Positions 47,020-58,250 of a stretch of 64,000 nucleotides of DNA are shown here, in pieces. The notes beneath the pieces were generated by a model. That model worked only from the letters and a program-made list of their open reading frames with translations, made no database searches and was not told the origin of the DNA. The DNA is taken from the NCBI GenBank assembly GCA_963555705.1, contig OY743184.1, positions 22,480,859 through 22,544,858 of the forward strand, read 5' to 3'. Positions within the stretch are counted from its first letter, which is position 1. Each line of letters begins with the position of its first letter. The position numbers and the translations under genes were made by a program. The DNA is from Ligustrum vulgare (taxonomy: Eukaryota; Streptophyta; Magnoliopsida; Lamiales; Oleaceae).

Positions 47020-48424
47020 TTACTCCGGTCACTTTCCTTTGGAATTGCATTCCGCACTTCCTTTTTCCCTTGTGAATTGCTATGGTTATTGAAATCTCAA
47101 CTTCTTCTTCACCGAAATTTCGAGTAAGATTCCGGAATATGCAATATAAATCCCCAACTTCCTTTCCTACATTCTTTGATTTGTTTCCGGTCATCGAAAT
47201 AAGGCAAATTTGCAGCTACAAGTTTCCTGTCATTGTAACACAAATATTCAAAGCGACAACAAAATCATTCACAGATACTTTCTTCATATTATTCCCCCAC
47301 ACACAAACAAAATCTATAAATCTTTACACATGACCTATGGAGAAGCCAGAAAGAATAAATTACAATGCATACATTCTTCATATTATTCCCCCTTTTATTA
47401 AACGAAATTTATAAATTTTTTCGGAAAATTTGAAAAGCCGTATTTAACATAAAGTAAGAATCATATTACCTTCCACAAGTTTTTCGGTTATGGATTCTTT
47501 GACATCTTTCGAAATAGGATCTCGTTGGGTTTATTGGATGAAGAAATCAGAAAAATTGAGCTTCACCGTGAGAAATGAGGCTGAATGGAGGGTCTTGTTT
47601 GAGGAAAATGAGACCTGAATTTGTGTTTTAAGAACAACTCAATGGTGGTGTAAAATAGCTCCAATTAGTCATTTACATCCTCAAAATTCGTCGAAATGGT
47701 CTTCAATAGCAGTGTGTAAATGAGATGTTTGGTCAAAGATCTAAAAAAAGATCTCCAATTGCATCTTGTTTTACACCTCCACATGAAATAAAATTCACCT
47801 AAATTTAGCTATCAGTCTATAAAATTTTGATGTGAGATATATACTTTAAATTTATTATATTAATTTACATTACAATTTCAATTTTTATATTAATTTGCAC
47901 ATTTTTAAATTTTTAATATTTTTATTTTGTTGACCAAATTTCGAATTTTTTAGGGCAATTTTTTGTAATATTTATATATGTACACAAATAAAAAAATAGA
48001 CTAACATAAAATTTACTAGTTAGAAAAATTGTGCAAAAATTAAAATTAAATCTTATAAGTTGCATCTTACAGTTGGAGCAAAACTTTAATATAAATTCAC
48101 CAAGATGTAAAAGAAGTTTTTGGGGGTGTAAATTACACTACGATTGAGTTGCGCTAACTTTTAATGTTTCAACAGTTGAGTTTCATTTCATTGTAGTGGC
48201 TGAAAATGAAGTACAACCTAATTTGTCCAGCTCAATAATGCAGGTTAGAATTGGTAAGTCGCTAGGTAAATTGATGAGTAATTATAGATAGGTATTTTTA
48301 ATTGATATTTTTAAGTAACATTGTGACATGACGTACATACATTGGGTGATGTAAATAACTACCTTACAACTTACTTTTTCATCACTCAATGTATGTGCGC
48401 TATGTCACAATATCACTCAAAAAT
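47020..48424. other. intergenic DNA, no gene recognised
   Basis: AT-rich sequence with ORFs of 63-83 codons at 47082-47401 that show no recognisable domain. A short inverted pair, TACATTGGGTGATGT and CATCACTCAATGTA, flanks about 50 bases at 48338-48395. Confidence 0.45.
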
Positions 48425-48757
48425 TTCGGAAGAAAATACATTTTTTAAGTCCAATAATAACAACTATAAATTTCCTCACAATCCATTGAACTGTCCTGCC
48501 GTGGACACCCCTAGTAAATTTTACAGTAGATCAACGGGGAGAAAATTAAGGAAAACAATGAAAAACCATCATCTACTGCTTATACCTTATCCAGCACAAG
48601 GACATGTGACTCCTCTTATGGAAGTTGCACTTCATTTAGTAAAATATGGCTTCAAAATCACATTTGTAAACTCGAGTTCATTGATCTACGAGTTATCAAA
48701 TCGATGCCGGATACCGACAACGTACGTGAACTCGTAAAAATGGTTTCGTTGCCTGAC
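48425..48757 (+). pseudogene. truncated second copy of the UGT83A-like gene
   Basis: The leader (AAATACATTTTTTAAGT) and the first part of exon 1 match 18690-19010 closely. ATG at 48558 starts Met-Lys-Asn-His-His-Leu-Leu-Leu-Ile-Pro-Tyr-Pro-Ala-Gln-Gly-His, with the catalytic His. A small indel breaks the frame after Ile-Thr-Phe-Val-Asn-Ser. Similarity stops near 48757, after GTTTCGTTGCCTGAC, and minus-strand transposase sequence follows at once. It lacks the rest of exon 1 and exons 2 and 3, so it has no PSPG box. Confidence 0.9.
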
Positions 48758-49284
48758 CTGGAACAGTGGATAGCATTCAGGGTCAGGACGTGATAAGTAA
48801 TGCCCGTGTTGTACTCTGGATGTAGCTTAATCATGCGTCCAGTAAATTGTACGACGAGTCGTAAAACAATCTTGAAATAATGACCATTATTCTGCAAAGA
48901 ATGCCCAAAATGCGTTTGCAATTGCCGATATCCGTTCCCGTGAGACAATACACACAAAAACATTCCCACTTGTTCATAGATGTCCACATTATGACAATTT
49001 TGTAGACCATACTCGTCCCTCAAAACGTGTGTGAAATGCATAAAGGTGGGCGGGTACATCCTGAACTCTTGATAACATGGTTGAGGATAGACATAAATAT
49101 TTTGTAGTATGAAGACGCTCCTTGAAGTTGGAAAAAGGAATTGATGTCTTCCATTAGGCGACATGTAATCATGCACAATTCTTTCAACAATTCTACAATA
49201 TCGTAACCATGTTTCATTATCATTTTGTAATTGATTCAAGAACGACGTGTCGTCAATGTCGTCTTCAGAGTCGAAATGACACAT
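48758..49284 (-). pseudogene. PIF/Harbinger transposase, N-terminal exon
   Basis: The minus-strand frame from ATG at 49284 encodes Phe-Arg-Met-Tyr-Pro-Pro-Thr-Phe, then Leu-Arg-Asp-Glu-Tyr-Gly-Leu, Glu-Gln-Val-Gly-Met-Phe-Leu, and Gln-Thr-His-Phe-Gly-His-Ser followed by Tyr-Phe-Lys-Ile-Val-Leu. This is the helix-rich DUF8040-type region preceding the DDE nuclease of plant Harbinger transposases. The DDE domain is missing because the frame runs into the UGT fragment. An upstream in-frame stop separates a short acidic Met-Ser-Asp-Ser-Asp-Asp-Glu stretch, so the original start may have been further right. Confidence 0.8.
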
Positions 49285-50029
49285 TTACGTGTATTCGTCA
49301 TCGGAATCCGACATCACAATGCTTGTCCTATTGGATGTGAGTCTAGGAATTTTAAAGAATACGCAAGAGAGTGCAAATGGGAGAAAAAAAAATTGTCTTT
49401 GTGACATGGGTGGGTCATGAAAGTTCAAGAATGCTTGAATAAAGAACGGGAATTAAATGTAAGAGTCAAACCATACAATTTGGCTAACCGTATTTGAAGG
49501 AACAGGAGAGGATTTAGACTACATCATGCACAATGCTTTGGAGACTGGCAAGAATCCTGTCTAGTGAAGGCGTAAATTTCGGAAATGGGAAGTAGAAGCA
49601 TAACATACATTTATAGATGCTGAAGATTTCAGGCCTCCCCAAATGTTTCAAAAATAAAATGATGAGTACATTAAATGCAAAAGTATGAAAAAGCAACAAT
49701 ACCAGAGAATATATTCCCTACAAGACTGTAAAAGTGAACTTGTCCATGTAGATTTGTCCAGTAGCAAAATAATATTTGAAAATATTTCACCATTAGTTGA
49801 CTAGAAACAGGAAGCTAATAAATTATTACACAAGGATCCATAGGTTCAAGCAAAGCTGCAGAAAATTAACGGCAGAGTACACGTTACACGGGAAACAATT
49901 CTCACATGCCAGGAAAAAGGTTTGGGAAACAGGGAACATGAACTTGGCTATCTCCAAAGATATTACTACCATTCATGCAACGTGAAGTCTACCTCCGACC
50001 AGCCATATGGTTTTGGTCGCGCTTGAAGC

Positions 50030-50340
50030 AATACGTGATTCACTTGACCTTTAGTTCTGGAATTTCCGCGGCATGAAACGAATTACAATTATCGACTTTG
50101 GAAAGGTACCATATGGCGAACAGGTGGAGTTCTCCTCCTACCTCGACCAAACCTATCTCCATTAACTCATCCATGCATAGCTTAATCGTGATTGTTTGCT
50201 TCCTGAACATTATTTTCGATGCTAGCAATTTCTTCGAGAGTTACAGTGACTTCTCTTGCTCCAAACCTTTTCTTGCTCTTTTCCTTTGCCTGCTTTCCTT
50301 TACGCTTGTCCCTACTCCGTCGATTGGAGATATCCATAAT
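50030..50340 (-). pseudogene. possible Myb/SANT-like Harbinger ORF1 remnant
   Basis: Minus-strand reading gives Met-Asp-Ile-Ser-Asn-Arg-Arg-Ser followed by a Lys/Arg-rich stretch. After a frameshift comes Leu-Cys-Met-Asp-Glu-Leu-Met-Glu-Ile, Phe-Ala-Ile-Trp-Tyr-Leu and Glu-Leu-Lys-Val-Lys. The pattern resembles the C-terminal tail of the plant Myb-like proteins that accompany Harbinger transposases. It lies on the same strand, about 0.75 kb upstream of the transposase remnant. The assignment is by pattern only. Confidence 0.4.
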
Positions 50341-50459
50341 TTTACCATACTAGGGGGCAAGTTACGAATACGATACCTGTGATTTGTTTCAATTTCACAC
50401 TTACATTTTGTAGCAATTGATAATTCTACCAAACTAAGGTAGCAAGTAACTTCACTGCT

Positions 50460-52310
50460 AAAATTACTAATTTAATTTGTTATACAGAACACATGTATCA
50501 AATGTAAGAAAAACTTGTAATGTGTATTTGAAGCCTGGGCTAATTTCGTTCATTTTACTATGGGAAAATATTAGCTAGTACCACTCTAATAGTGTATGTA
50601 ATACCTTTTTAATTGATGCTGAGAAGGTGATCCATATGTGTATTCGGGTGGACGGGTAGAGTTGCGATTCTTAGAAGCTGCCTTTTGCCTTTTTTGGAAA
50701 ATATTACATAACTGTAAGGTAGGTAGCCAGCACAGGAATTCATGTCTCAACTACAACTTTACTAACCAAATTCCTGCTTATATTTGATTTGTTGGAATTG
50801 CTTGCATGCATATAAATCAATTTAACGATCTTAAATTATATAAACCGAGGTTGGATTACTTACCTCTTGATGTTTGTTCTTACTGCAAAAATGTATGCTC
50901 TTTGATCACGAAATTCAGTTACAGATGGATAGAACTTCTTGTCCACAATCCAAGTGCCAATTTTTGAGTTAAATCTTCATAGATTCAAGCCACTACACTT
51001 ATTTCTTTTCAACCATATGCTCACATACGAAAAACTGACTTATTTTCTTTTATTTTCATGATAATAGATAGATTGAGTTATATGGAGGTTGATGGAAGTT
51101 ATTCATGCCTTGGATAACTTCCCATAACTTCCATGTCAAATTCAAATGGTTCCCTCCAAAAACAACATTAATGGATCGGGTCGGTTCGGGTCATCCCACA
51201 TGGGCAACCCGATTTTAATCTAATATCTCCCACTCGAACATGATGGGCTTGACCCGGACTCCATTCGCATATGTTGTGCTTGATCAAAATCAAAACCCAA
51301 CTGGTTTATTCTGAAAATCTCAAAAATTCATACTGGCAAATGGATCGTGCGACCAACGAGCAACGGAGCAAGCATTACTATACACTTGTTAGAGATATAT
51401 AGAAGCTCCTTATGAGGAATACAAGTCTCGCTATACCCTAGACATATTTACTAACACAACTCAAGTATTTCAGATCCCTCAAATAATGAATGAATATACT
51501 TGAATCTTGCGCAACATACGTTATATTCACAATGGTGATATCAAACCCAAATGGTTGATACAATTGACCGGCCGGTAAATACAAATCTTAGTGTTAGATA
51601 AATAGGCCTTCCTTTTCTACTAGAATCCCTTAATCTTAAGTTAGCCGCTTTCTTAGACATGTTCCATCAAACCGAATCAATCATGGTCATTGGTAACAAG
51701 CTAAAGTAGCTGCACTGGCTTAAAATCTTGAGAGACGGTCAAAAAGTCATAAGAGTACTATATGAGGTCATATATACCTCAGGGACTCACACAATGAAGA
51801 AGCAGGGATCTATTCTTACATTTCCCATAGGTCGTCAAAGCACACGCGGTATGAAACACGTGTTACGGTGTTCTTCCTTTCTCTTAGGTCGTATGTCTTA
51901 TCAAGTTAATAACACCGTACAGATCATAATTCAAATATTCCTCGATATCTAATTTGAGTTCTCCTTTTTCAAATTCCTCTCATTAACACCATTCGAGAAC
52001 TCGATCTGGCCATAAAAAAATAGGTTTAATGGATAGTGGAATCCATTTCGATTGCTTGTAGCTATCTTATCTTGATACTATTATCAAGACGACTGGATCA
52101 TTTACAAAATGATCGCTATGTCTCATCTCAGCACAAAACTAACTTGTCTGAGGCGATTTTCCGTGTGAGTGAGCCAATCTCAACCTATTCGACATACTTT
52201 ATGTGTGCATATAAATCAATCATATAGTAATCATTTAACTAGATTACACAAATCAACTGGATTCAAAAGTATATTATTAATGGACACATGAATTTACAAG
52301 TCTGAGAAAC
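50460..52310 (-). other. probable 3' untranslated/LTR region of the copia element
   Basis: Downstream of the RNase H stop, GC-richer sequence at 51170-51270 (GGTCGGTTCGGGTCATCCC and TCTCCCACTCGAACATGATGG) resembles plant copia LTRs. No second LTR copy lies in the window and no boundary could be set. No other gene was recognised. Confidence 0.4.
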
Positions 52311-53035
52311 TCAAATTCTACACGATCCTAGAGATTTAGCGTGAGTTACAAAGACATCTCTAGGTATAGGTTTTGTAAGAGGATCAACAACCATATGGTG
52401 CGTAGATATATATTGTAAATTCACTTCTTTCTTCCCTATGATGTCTCTTACAAAGTTGTATTTTGTATCAATGTGTTTGGTTCTGCTATGATACTTGGGA
52501 TCTTTTGTAAAAGCAATAACTTCCTGGCTATCACAATAGATCAATGTAGGTTTCACATCATTAGCAGATACTCTCAGATGCTGGAAGAATCTTCTTAACC
52601 AAACAGCTTCTTGTACTGCAGCAGCACATGCAACGAATTCCGCATCCATTGTCGACAAGGAAATGCATGTTTGTTTCTTGCTACTCCATGAGATGGCACC
52701 ATTGTTAAGCAAGAATACATATCCTGAAGTTGATTTGCGCTCATCCAGATCTCCACCCCAGTCAGCATCTGTATAACCCTTTAAGCATAAATCATTCCCT
52801 TGATAGCATATGGAATAATTAGCAGTACCTTTCAGGTATCTCATTATCCTTCTGACGGCTTTCCAATGTCCTCTTTCAGGATTAGATTGATACCTGCTGA
52901 CTAGACCTACGGCATAACAAATGTCAGGGCGTGTACACATCATAGCATACATCAAGCTCCCGACTGCACTGGAGTATGGTACTTTGGATATTTCTTCCTT
53001 TTCTTCAAGAGTCTTAGTACACATGCGAAGACTAA

Positions 53036-53350
53036 GGCCCCGTTCTCTTTGCTGTTTTGAGCCCGTTTTGAGTTTTCGATTTTTGGAAATATCGAAAACG
53101 CGTTCACTTTGCTCATTTTCAAAAACGAGTTTTCCAAAACACTAAAAAAATTATAAAGGAAACTCAAAACGAGTTTATTGCGTTGTGGATATTTTGTGTT
53201 AAAAAATCCAAAACGACCAAAAAGCGCGTTTTGAATTTTTTTTTTTTTTTTGGTAAATGTGAGACACTTCCTTCACTTGAAATTCTTATATTATTTTGCT
53301 ATTATATATAGATCCATGTTAAGATTTTTTTATTTTTATTTTTGTAATTT

Positions 53351-53411
<61 letters not shown>

Positions 53412-54160
53412 TTGTAAAAGTGAGAGATACTTCCTTCACTTGAAATTCTTATGTTATTTTGTCATTATATATAGATCATGTTAAGATTTTTTTTTTTTTT
53501 TTTTTTTTTTGATAAAAGTGAGACACTTCATTCACTTGAAGTTCTTATATTATATTGTCATTATATATAGATCCTTTTTAAGATTTTTTTTTGCAATTTT
53601 ATTTATTTATTATTATTATTTTTTTTTTTTTGTAAAAGTGAGACACTTCCTTCACTTGAAGTTCTTATGTTATTTTACCATTATATAGATCCATGTAAAA
53701 AAAAAAAAAAAAGCCTCTATTTTTTTGTAATTATTTATTTATCATTATTATTATTATTTTTTGTAAATGTGAGACACTTCCTTCACTTGAGATTCTTATG
53801 TTATTTTGCCATTATATATAGATCCATGTTAAAATTTTGTTGATATGAGATTAAATTTTTGTTTAACTGGAACAATATTAATGATGAATTTATTGACATA
53901 GAGAACTAACTGATTTATTAACATTAAAATTAATGATATTCAACAAATCAATCATTTTTTACATATAAAATATTACAAAATAAATATATCAAAAAATTAC
54001 AAAGTAAACGCATTTTTCAATTTTCTATTTTGAAAACAGTTTTCCAAAATCACAAAGAGGACATGTTTTCAGCAATCCCAAAACAAACAACCAAAATCCA
54101 AAATTCAAAACAAAATCCAAAACTCAAAATCCAAAATCGAAACACAAAGAGAATGGCCCC
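53036..54160. mobile_element. Harbinger family-A MITE inside copia
   Basis: The ends are GGCCCCGTTCTCTTTG and, inverted, GGGGCCATTCTCTTTG, with TAA at both sides (53033-53035 and 54161-54163). The interior has five copies of a ~70-bp unit. The same family occurs at 8613-9398. Confidence 0.85.
53250..53835 (+). repeat. five copies of a ~70-bp unit with variable A/T spacers
   Basis: The unit GTAAAAGTGAGACACTTCC-TTCACTTGA-TTCTTAT-TTATTTTGCCATTATATA begins near 53253, 53416, 53512, 53631 and 53763. Between units are poly(T) or (TTA)n tracts of different length, including about 50 bases of TTA at 53358-53410. Confidence 0.85.
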
Positions 54161-54163
54161 TAA

Positions 54164-54838
54164 GGGTCTGTTTGATAGGCCCTTATTTTCCGTGGAAAAT
54201 GAATTTTTTTTCCAACTTTTCTACTTTACGCCGTTTGATTGCGAAAATTTTCCGCGAAAAATTCCGCGGACCCCACCCACACGCCCCTTTTCCTTGTTTT
54301 GGTGGAAAATATTTTCTTTGGGTTTTGGTAGATTTTTGTTTTCCATGGTAGATGGAAAATGACTTTCGACACGTTTAATCAATTTTGTTGTTGTTAATTG
54401 ACTTATTTTCTTTCCAAAAAATAATATTATCATCATCAAGTACAAATATATTTAAAAAGTAAAAAAAAAAAATTTTTTTGATTAAAATAGCAAAAAATTA
54501 TTTTATTTTCCATGACTTTCGACACTTTTAATCAATTTTGTTGTTGTTAATTGACTTATTTTCTTTCCAAAAAATAACATTATCATCATCAAGTACAAAT
54601 ATATTTAAAAAGTAAAAAAAAAATTGATTAAAATAGCAAAAAATTATTTTATTTTCCATGGAAAATAATGTCAATCAAACAACAAAAGTTGGAAAATTCC
54701 CTACTTTTTCTACCTAGAAAATTAAACCAATCAAACACATTAAACTTCTAATTCCCAGGAATTCAATTCCCTAGAATTCAATTCCCTGAAATTCATTTTC
54801 TTTCCACCCAAATTTCACCCTCGCTATCAAACGCACCC
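54164..54838. mobile_element. Harbinger family-B (Tourist-like) MITE
   Basis: The ends are GGGTCTGTTTGATAG and, inverted, GGGTGCGTTTGATAG. TAA lies at both sides, shared with the neighbouring MITE at 54161-54163 and alone at 54839-54841. It contains a ~150-base internal direct duplication (about 54360-54510 and 54515-54660). Confidence 0.87.
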
Positions 54839-55541
54839 TAAGGGTTTCGCCCTTAGATATAGGAGTATCAATTGGGTTACAGCTCCCCATTTTGAAACGA
54901 TCAAGAATCTTCTTTATATATATGACTCTTGTGACAGAGAAAGAAGTTTTCTTGAATGATCCCTATGAATTTTAACACCAAGTATATAATCTGCTTCACC
55001 CATGTCTTTCATTTCAAAATTAGAAAATAACCATCTCTTAATGGTTTCAACAAACTCCTTATCATTCACAGCCAATAAAATATCATCCAAATAAAGTGAC
55101 AAAATTACAAATTTCTCATTGGACCTTTTCACATATATACAATGATCTTCGTCCAGCATAACGAAGTTGTATGAGATTACAGCTTTGTCAAATCTCAAAT
55201 ACCGCTGTCTGGAAGACTGTTTTAGGCCATAGATAGATCTTTGCAATTTGCAAACCTTGTCCTCTTGGTCTTTCACAATGAAACCTACAGGTTGTTCCAT
55301 ATAGATTTCTTCATCCAATTCTCCATTAAGAAAAGTAGTCTTTACGTCCATTTGATGTAATTCTAAATCTAAATGTGCCACTATAGCTAGGAGTAGGCGA
55401 ATAGAAGTAAATCTCACAACTGGTGAAAAAGTTTCTTCGTAATCTATACCCTCTTGATGGGTATATCATTTTGCCACCAAGCGAGCCTTATACCTCTCAA
55501 TAGATCCATCAGCCTTTCGCTTAATCTTGAGAACCCATGAT

Positions 55542-56681
55542 GCGAGCCCCTTTGGTGATTAAACCAAAAATTCCCACAACAATTTATGTATCAACCCAAG
55601 AAAGCTAAAGTGGTAAAATAAACCTAAACCCAAGCTTACTCTAACCAAAATTCCAAGGAATAATCCTTAACCCAATGGAAAGAAATAAACAAGTTCATAG
55701 ATTTCTTCCAACAACACAAGATTCATAAAATCCACATGAAGTTGAGCATAATTTCTCAAAAGAGAAACAAGATTAAGTTGAGGAATTTTACCTCACAAAT
55801 GCTCTCCAAAGAGGCTTCATTGTTCATACATTCTAACTTGTAGGGTTTGAAAGAAAATGAGTATTAATAGTACAAATATGAAAGAAAAATAAAGAAAATA
55901 TGAAAAAAACAGTAGAAAACGCGTATTTTTGAACGTTTCAGTAACTTTCGGTCGACCAAAATGGTCAACCGAACTCCATTTCGGTCGACCGAAAATTGTC
56001 AACCGAAATTGACTGCAAGCGCCTTCTTCAGTATTTTGATCATAACTTTTGATCCCGATATCCGATTGAGGCAATTCAAAATGATATGGAAACTAGAAGA
56101 AAAGCTCTATAATTCTTCAAGAAATAGTAAACCTCAAATTCGGACTTTATCTTTGTCAAAACTTTAATTAAATCTCTAGCTTGATTCAATCTTCATGTCT
56201 TTGCTCCCAATTTGATTCTAGGCTTATTTTCTTGGCTTGATCTCTTGTTTAAGCCTTGAATCTTCTTTCAAATGGACCATAGTTGACCTGGAGCTCCACA
56301 AACATTCACTTCAAAAATTGTTTGGCTCGAATGATTGATTTTCCTTGTCGAGCCTCCTATGATTCTCATCATACCCTCCTTCTTCAGGATGATTCGTCCC
56401 GAATCATAGGTTTGTTCATGATGCTTCATTGCACCTCTTGGATCAAAAGGAAAGTCATTGCTTCTAAGCCTCATGATAAACCAATATGAGCCCTTCAATT
56501 TGATTACGTAGATGGCTCGAATCAAATAATTCATTGGGCACAAATGATGTGGATCAAGCCTCCAATCATGTCCAACCTGCGAGAAAGTTTTAAATAAAAT
56601 GGGGTGGGGATCATTAGTTCTTTCAAGTACAAGGTATGGATCCTTGTACTCATGATGAATCATCACAACCTCATCATCTAT
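55542..56681. other. unidentified repeat-like DNA with one open frame
   Basis: The copia match ends abruptly near 55541. At 55935-56005 the palindromic TTCGGTCGACCGAAA-like strings occur repeatedly. A minus-strand frame from 56681 to 56268 is open, but its predicted start lies inside the adjacent LTR and I recognise no domain. It is probably another retrotransposon fragment cut by the gypsy insertion at 56682. Confidence 0.4.
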
Positions 56682-57367
56682 TGTAGCGCCCCGAGTTCCG
56701 TATACCCGATTCACTACGTCATTTTCTGTCTAAATTTTTCGAATAATATTTTTGCGGAAGAAATAATTGAAATTCATTTTTGGCAACATTAAATAAACTG
56801 TAATGGCCGCTAAATTTGAAAACATTTATGAAACCATTTGAAATAGTAAATCGAACCATTAATATTGTAAAGAAATTGCCAATATCATAATTTCTCAAAT
56901 AAATGAACTTCTCTAAATTATTCGATTGTTTGGAAAATACGGAAATCATTAACGTCAAACTTTCAACCGTTCAACGATTATTGCCACCATCATTCATCGC
57001 TCGCCACCGTCTCCGAAATCTGCAAAACTGTTAAAAAGTAGGGTGAGTATTTCATGGGGGAAATACTCAGTAGACTCATCGCAAATTAATTTAATTTATA
57101 AGATGATTAAACACATAAATCCCGGCTCTTTATAAAACGGGCATTGATATAGCTTCTTTATAAAACTGCTCTTGATAAAACTCATATTGTGCATTACAGC
57201 ACGGGACATATTTTGCAAATCATATGCTCTTTGAAAACATCTCTTTGAAAACAGTTCTTTGAAAACCATATACTTATAAAAACATTTTAATTATGCCAAG
57301 CATAATTTCTTTTGAAAGCATAACATAAGATATGATTGAAATCCTCATAAACATAAATAGACATAAG

Positions 57368-57805
57368 AACTTTACCGAACTTAGGTGGCAAGAATTCTTA
57401 TGCAGTAAAATCATAATAACAGTAAGTTTTCATCATAACATAGGATAAAATCGAAATCCTCATAAACATAAGAATTTTACCGAACTTAGGTGGTAAGAAT
57501 TCTTATGTAGTAAGTCATAATAACAGTAAGATCATAATAACAGTAAGATCATAATAACAGTAAGATCATAATAACAGTAAGTATACCAAAACATAATTCA
57601 TGAAATTCATAGGGATCATTTCCATCATAACATAAGATAGGATCGAAATCCTCATAAACATACGCGACAGGAATTTTACCGAACTTAGGTGGTAAATCCT
57701 CATAAACATATGGAAAGGCAGGAATTTTACCGAACTTAGGTGGTAAATCCTCATAAACTTATGGAGACACAGAATTCTACCGAACTTAGGTGGTAAGAAT
57801 TCTTA
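57368..57805 (+). repeat. five-copy LTR repeat with 18-bp satellite
   Basis: TTTTACCGAACTTAGGTGG followed by TAAGAATTCTTATG or TAAATCCTCATAAAC occurs near 57372, 57475, 57672, 57724 and 57774. Between copies two and three, ATCATAATAACAGTAAG repeats four times (57518-57583). Position within the LTR suggests a U3 enhancer-like array, which is inference. Confidence 0.85.
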
Positions 57806-58127
57806 TGTGCATAGCAATGATCCAAAACATATAAAACATTATCGTAAAAACATAGGGTATACTTACTTTTCATAAAAACATAAGGTATATTTACCTTTCA
57901 TAAAAACATACTTGTTTTTCTTAAAAATTGACTTTCACAAGTCACATGACATTTATATGAAATCATAATTTAAATCAATTAATAAGTGCGAGTCTACCTC
58001 AAATCCGACGAGTGCAAAGTTGAGCGGGAATGACTTCAATTTCTTTAAATTCTCCGTACGCTTCGTCTTAGCCAATAAGTCACTTTAGTATATCGAATAT
58101 ATAGTTCAAAATGATAAATTATAATTT

Positions 58128-58250
58128 GAGGACTAAAATTGATGTTTTGAAAGTTGAGGGACTAAAATGAATACTTTTGAAAGTTCAGGGACTAAAATAG
58201 ATATTTTGAAAGTTGAGGGATTAAAATGAATACTTTTGAAACTTGGGCTT
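58128..58250 (+). repeat. ~35-bp tandem repeats in LTR
   Basis: GGACTAAAAT-GATA or GAATAC followed by TTTTGAAAGTTGA recurs about four times. Looser GGGCTGA and GGACTGA copies follow to 58400. Confidence 0.75.

Larger units (their letters stand above)
52311..55541 (-). pseudogene. Ty1/copia reverse transcriptase-RNase H, interrupted by two MITEs
   Basis: The RT part (54914-55541) begins near Ser-Trp-Val-Leu-Lys-Ile-Lys-Arg-Lys-Ala-Asp-Gly. It contains Asp-Val-Lys-Thr-Thr-Phe-Leu-Asn-Gly and the catalytic Tyr-Leu-Asp-Asp in place of the more usual Tyr-Val-Asp-Asp. The RNase H part (52311-53024) has Tyr-Thr-Asp-Ala-Asp-Trp-Gly-Gly, Trp-Ser-Ser-Lys-Lys-Gln, Ser-Thr-Met-Asp-Ala-Glu-Phe, and a C-terminal Thr-Lys-His-Ile-Asp. 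A TGA stop lies at 55466-55468 and an extra TA in a TATATA run near 54915 shifts frame. Removal of the MITE block 53036-54841 leaves the codon phase intact across the site. The upstream integrase part is absent: the copy is truncated near 55541. Confidence 0.92.

Noticed and set aside
56268..56681. minus-strand ORF next to the second gypsy LTR as a host gene
   Set aside because: No recognised domain, its predicted start lies within the LTR, and it sits in retroelement-like DNA; kept only as part of an unidentified region.
57510..57590. regular short repeats considered as a CRISPR array
   Set aside because: Direct 17-18-bp satellite without unique spacers, in a plant LTR.
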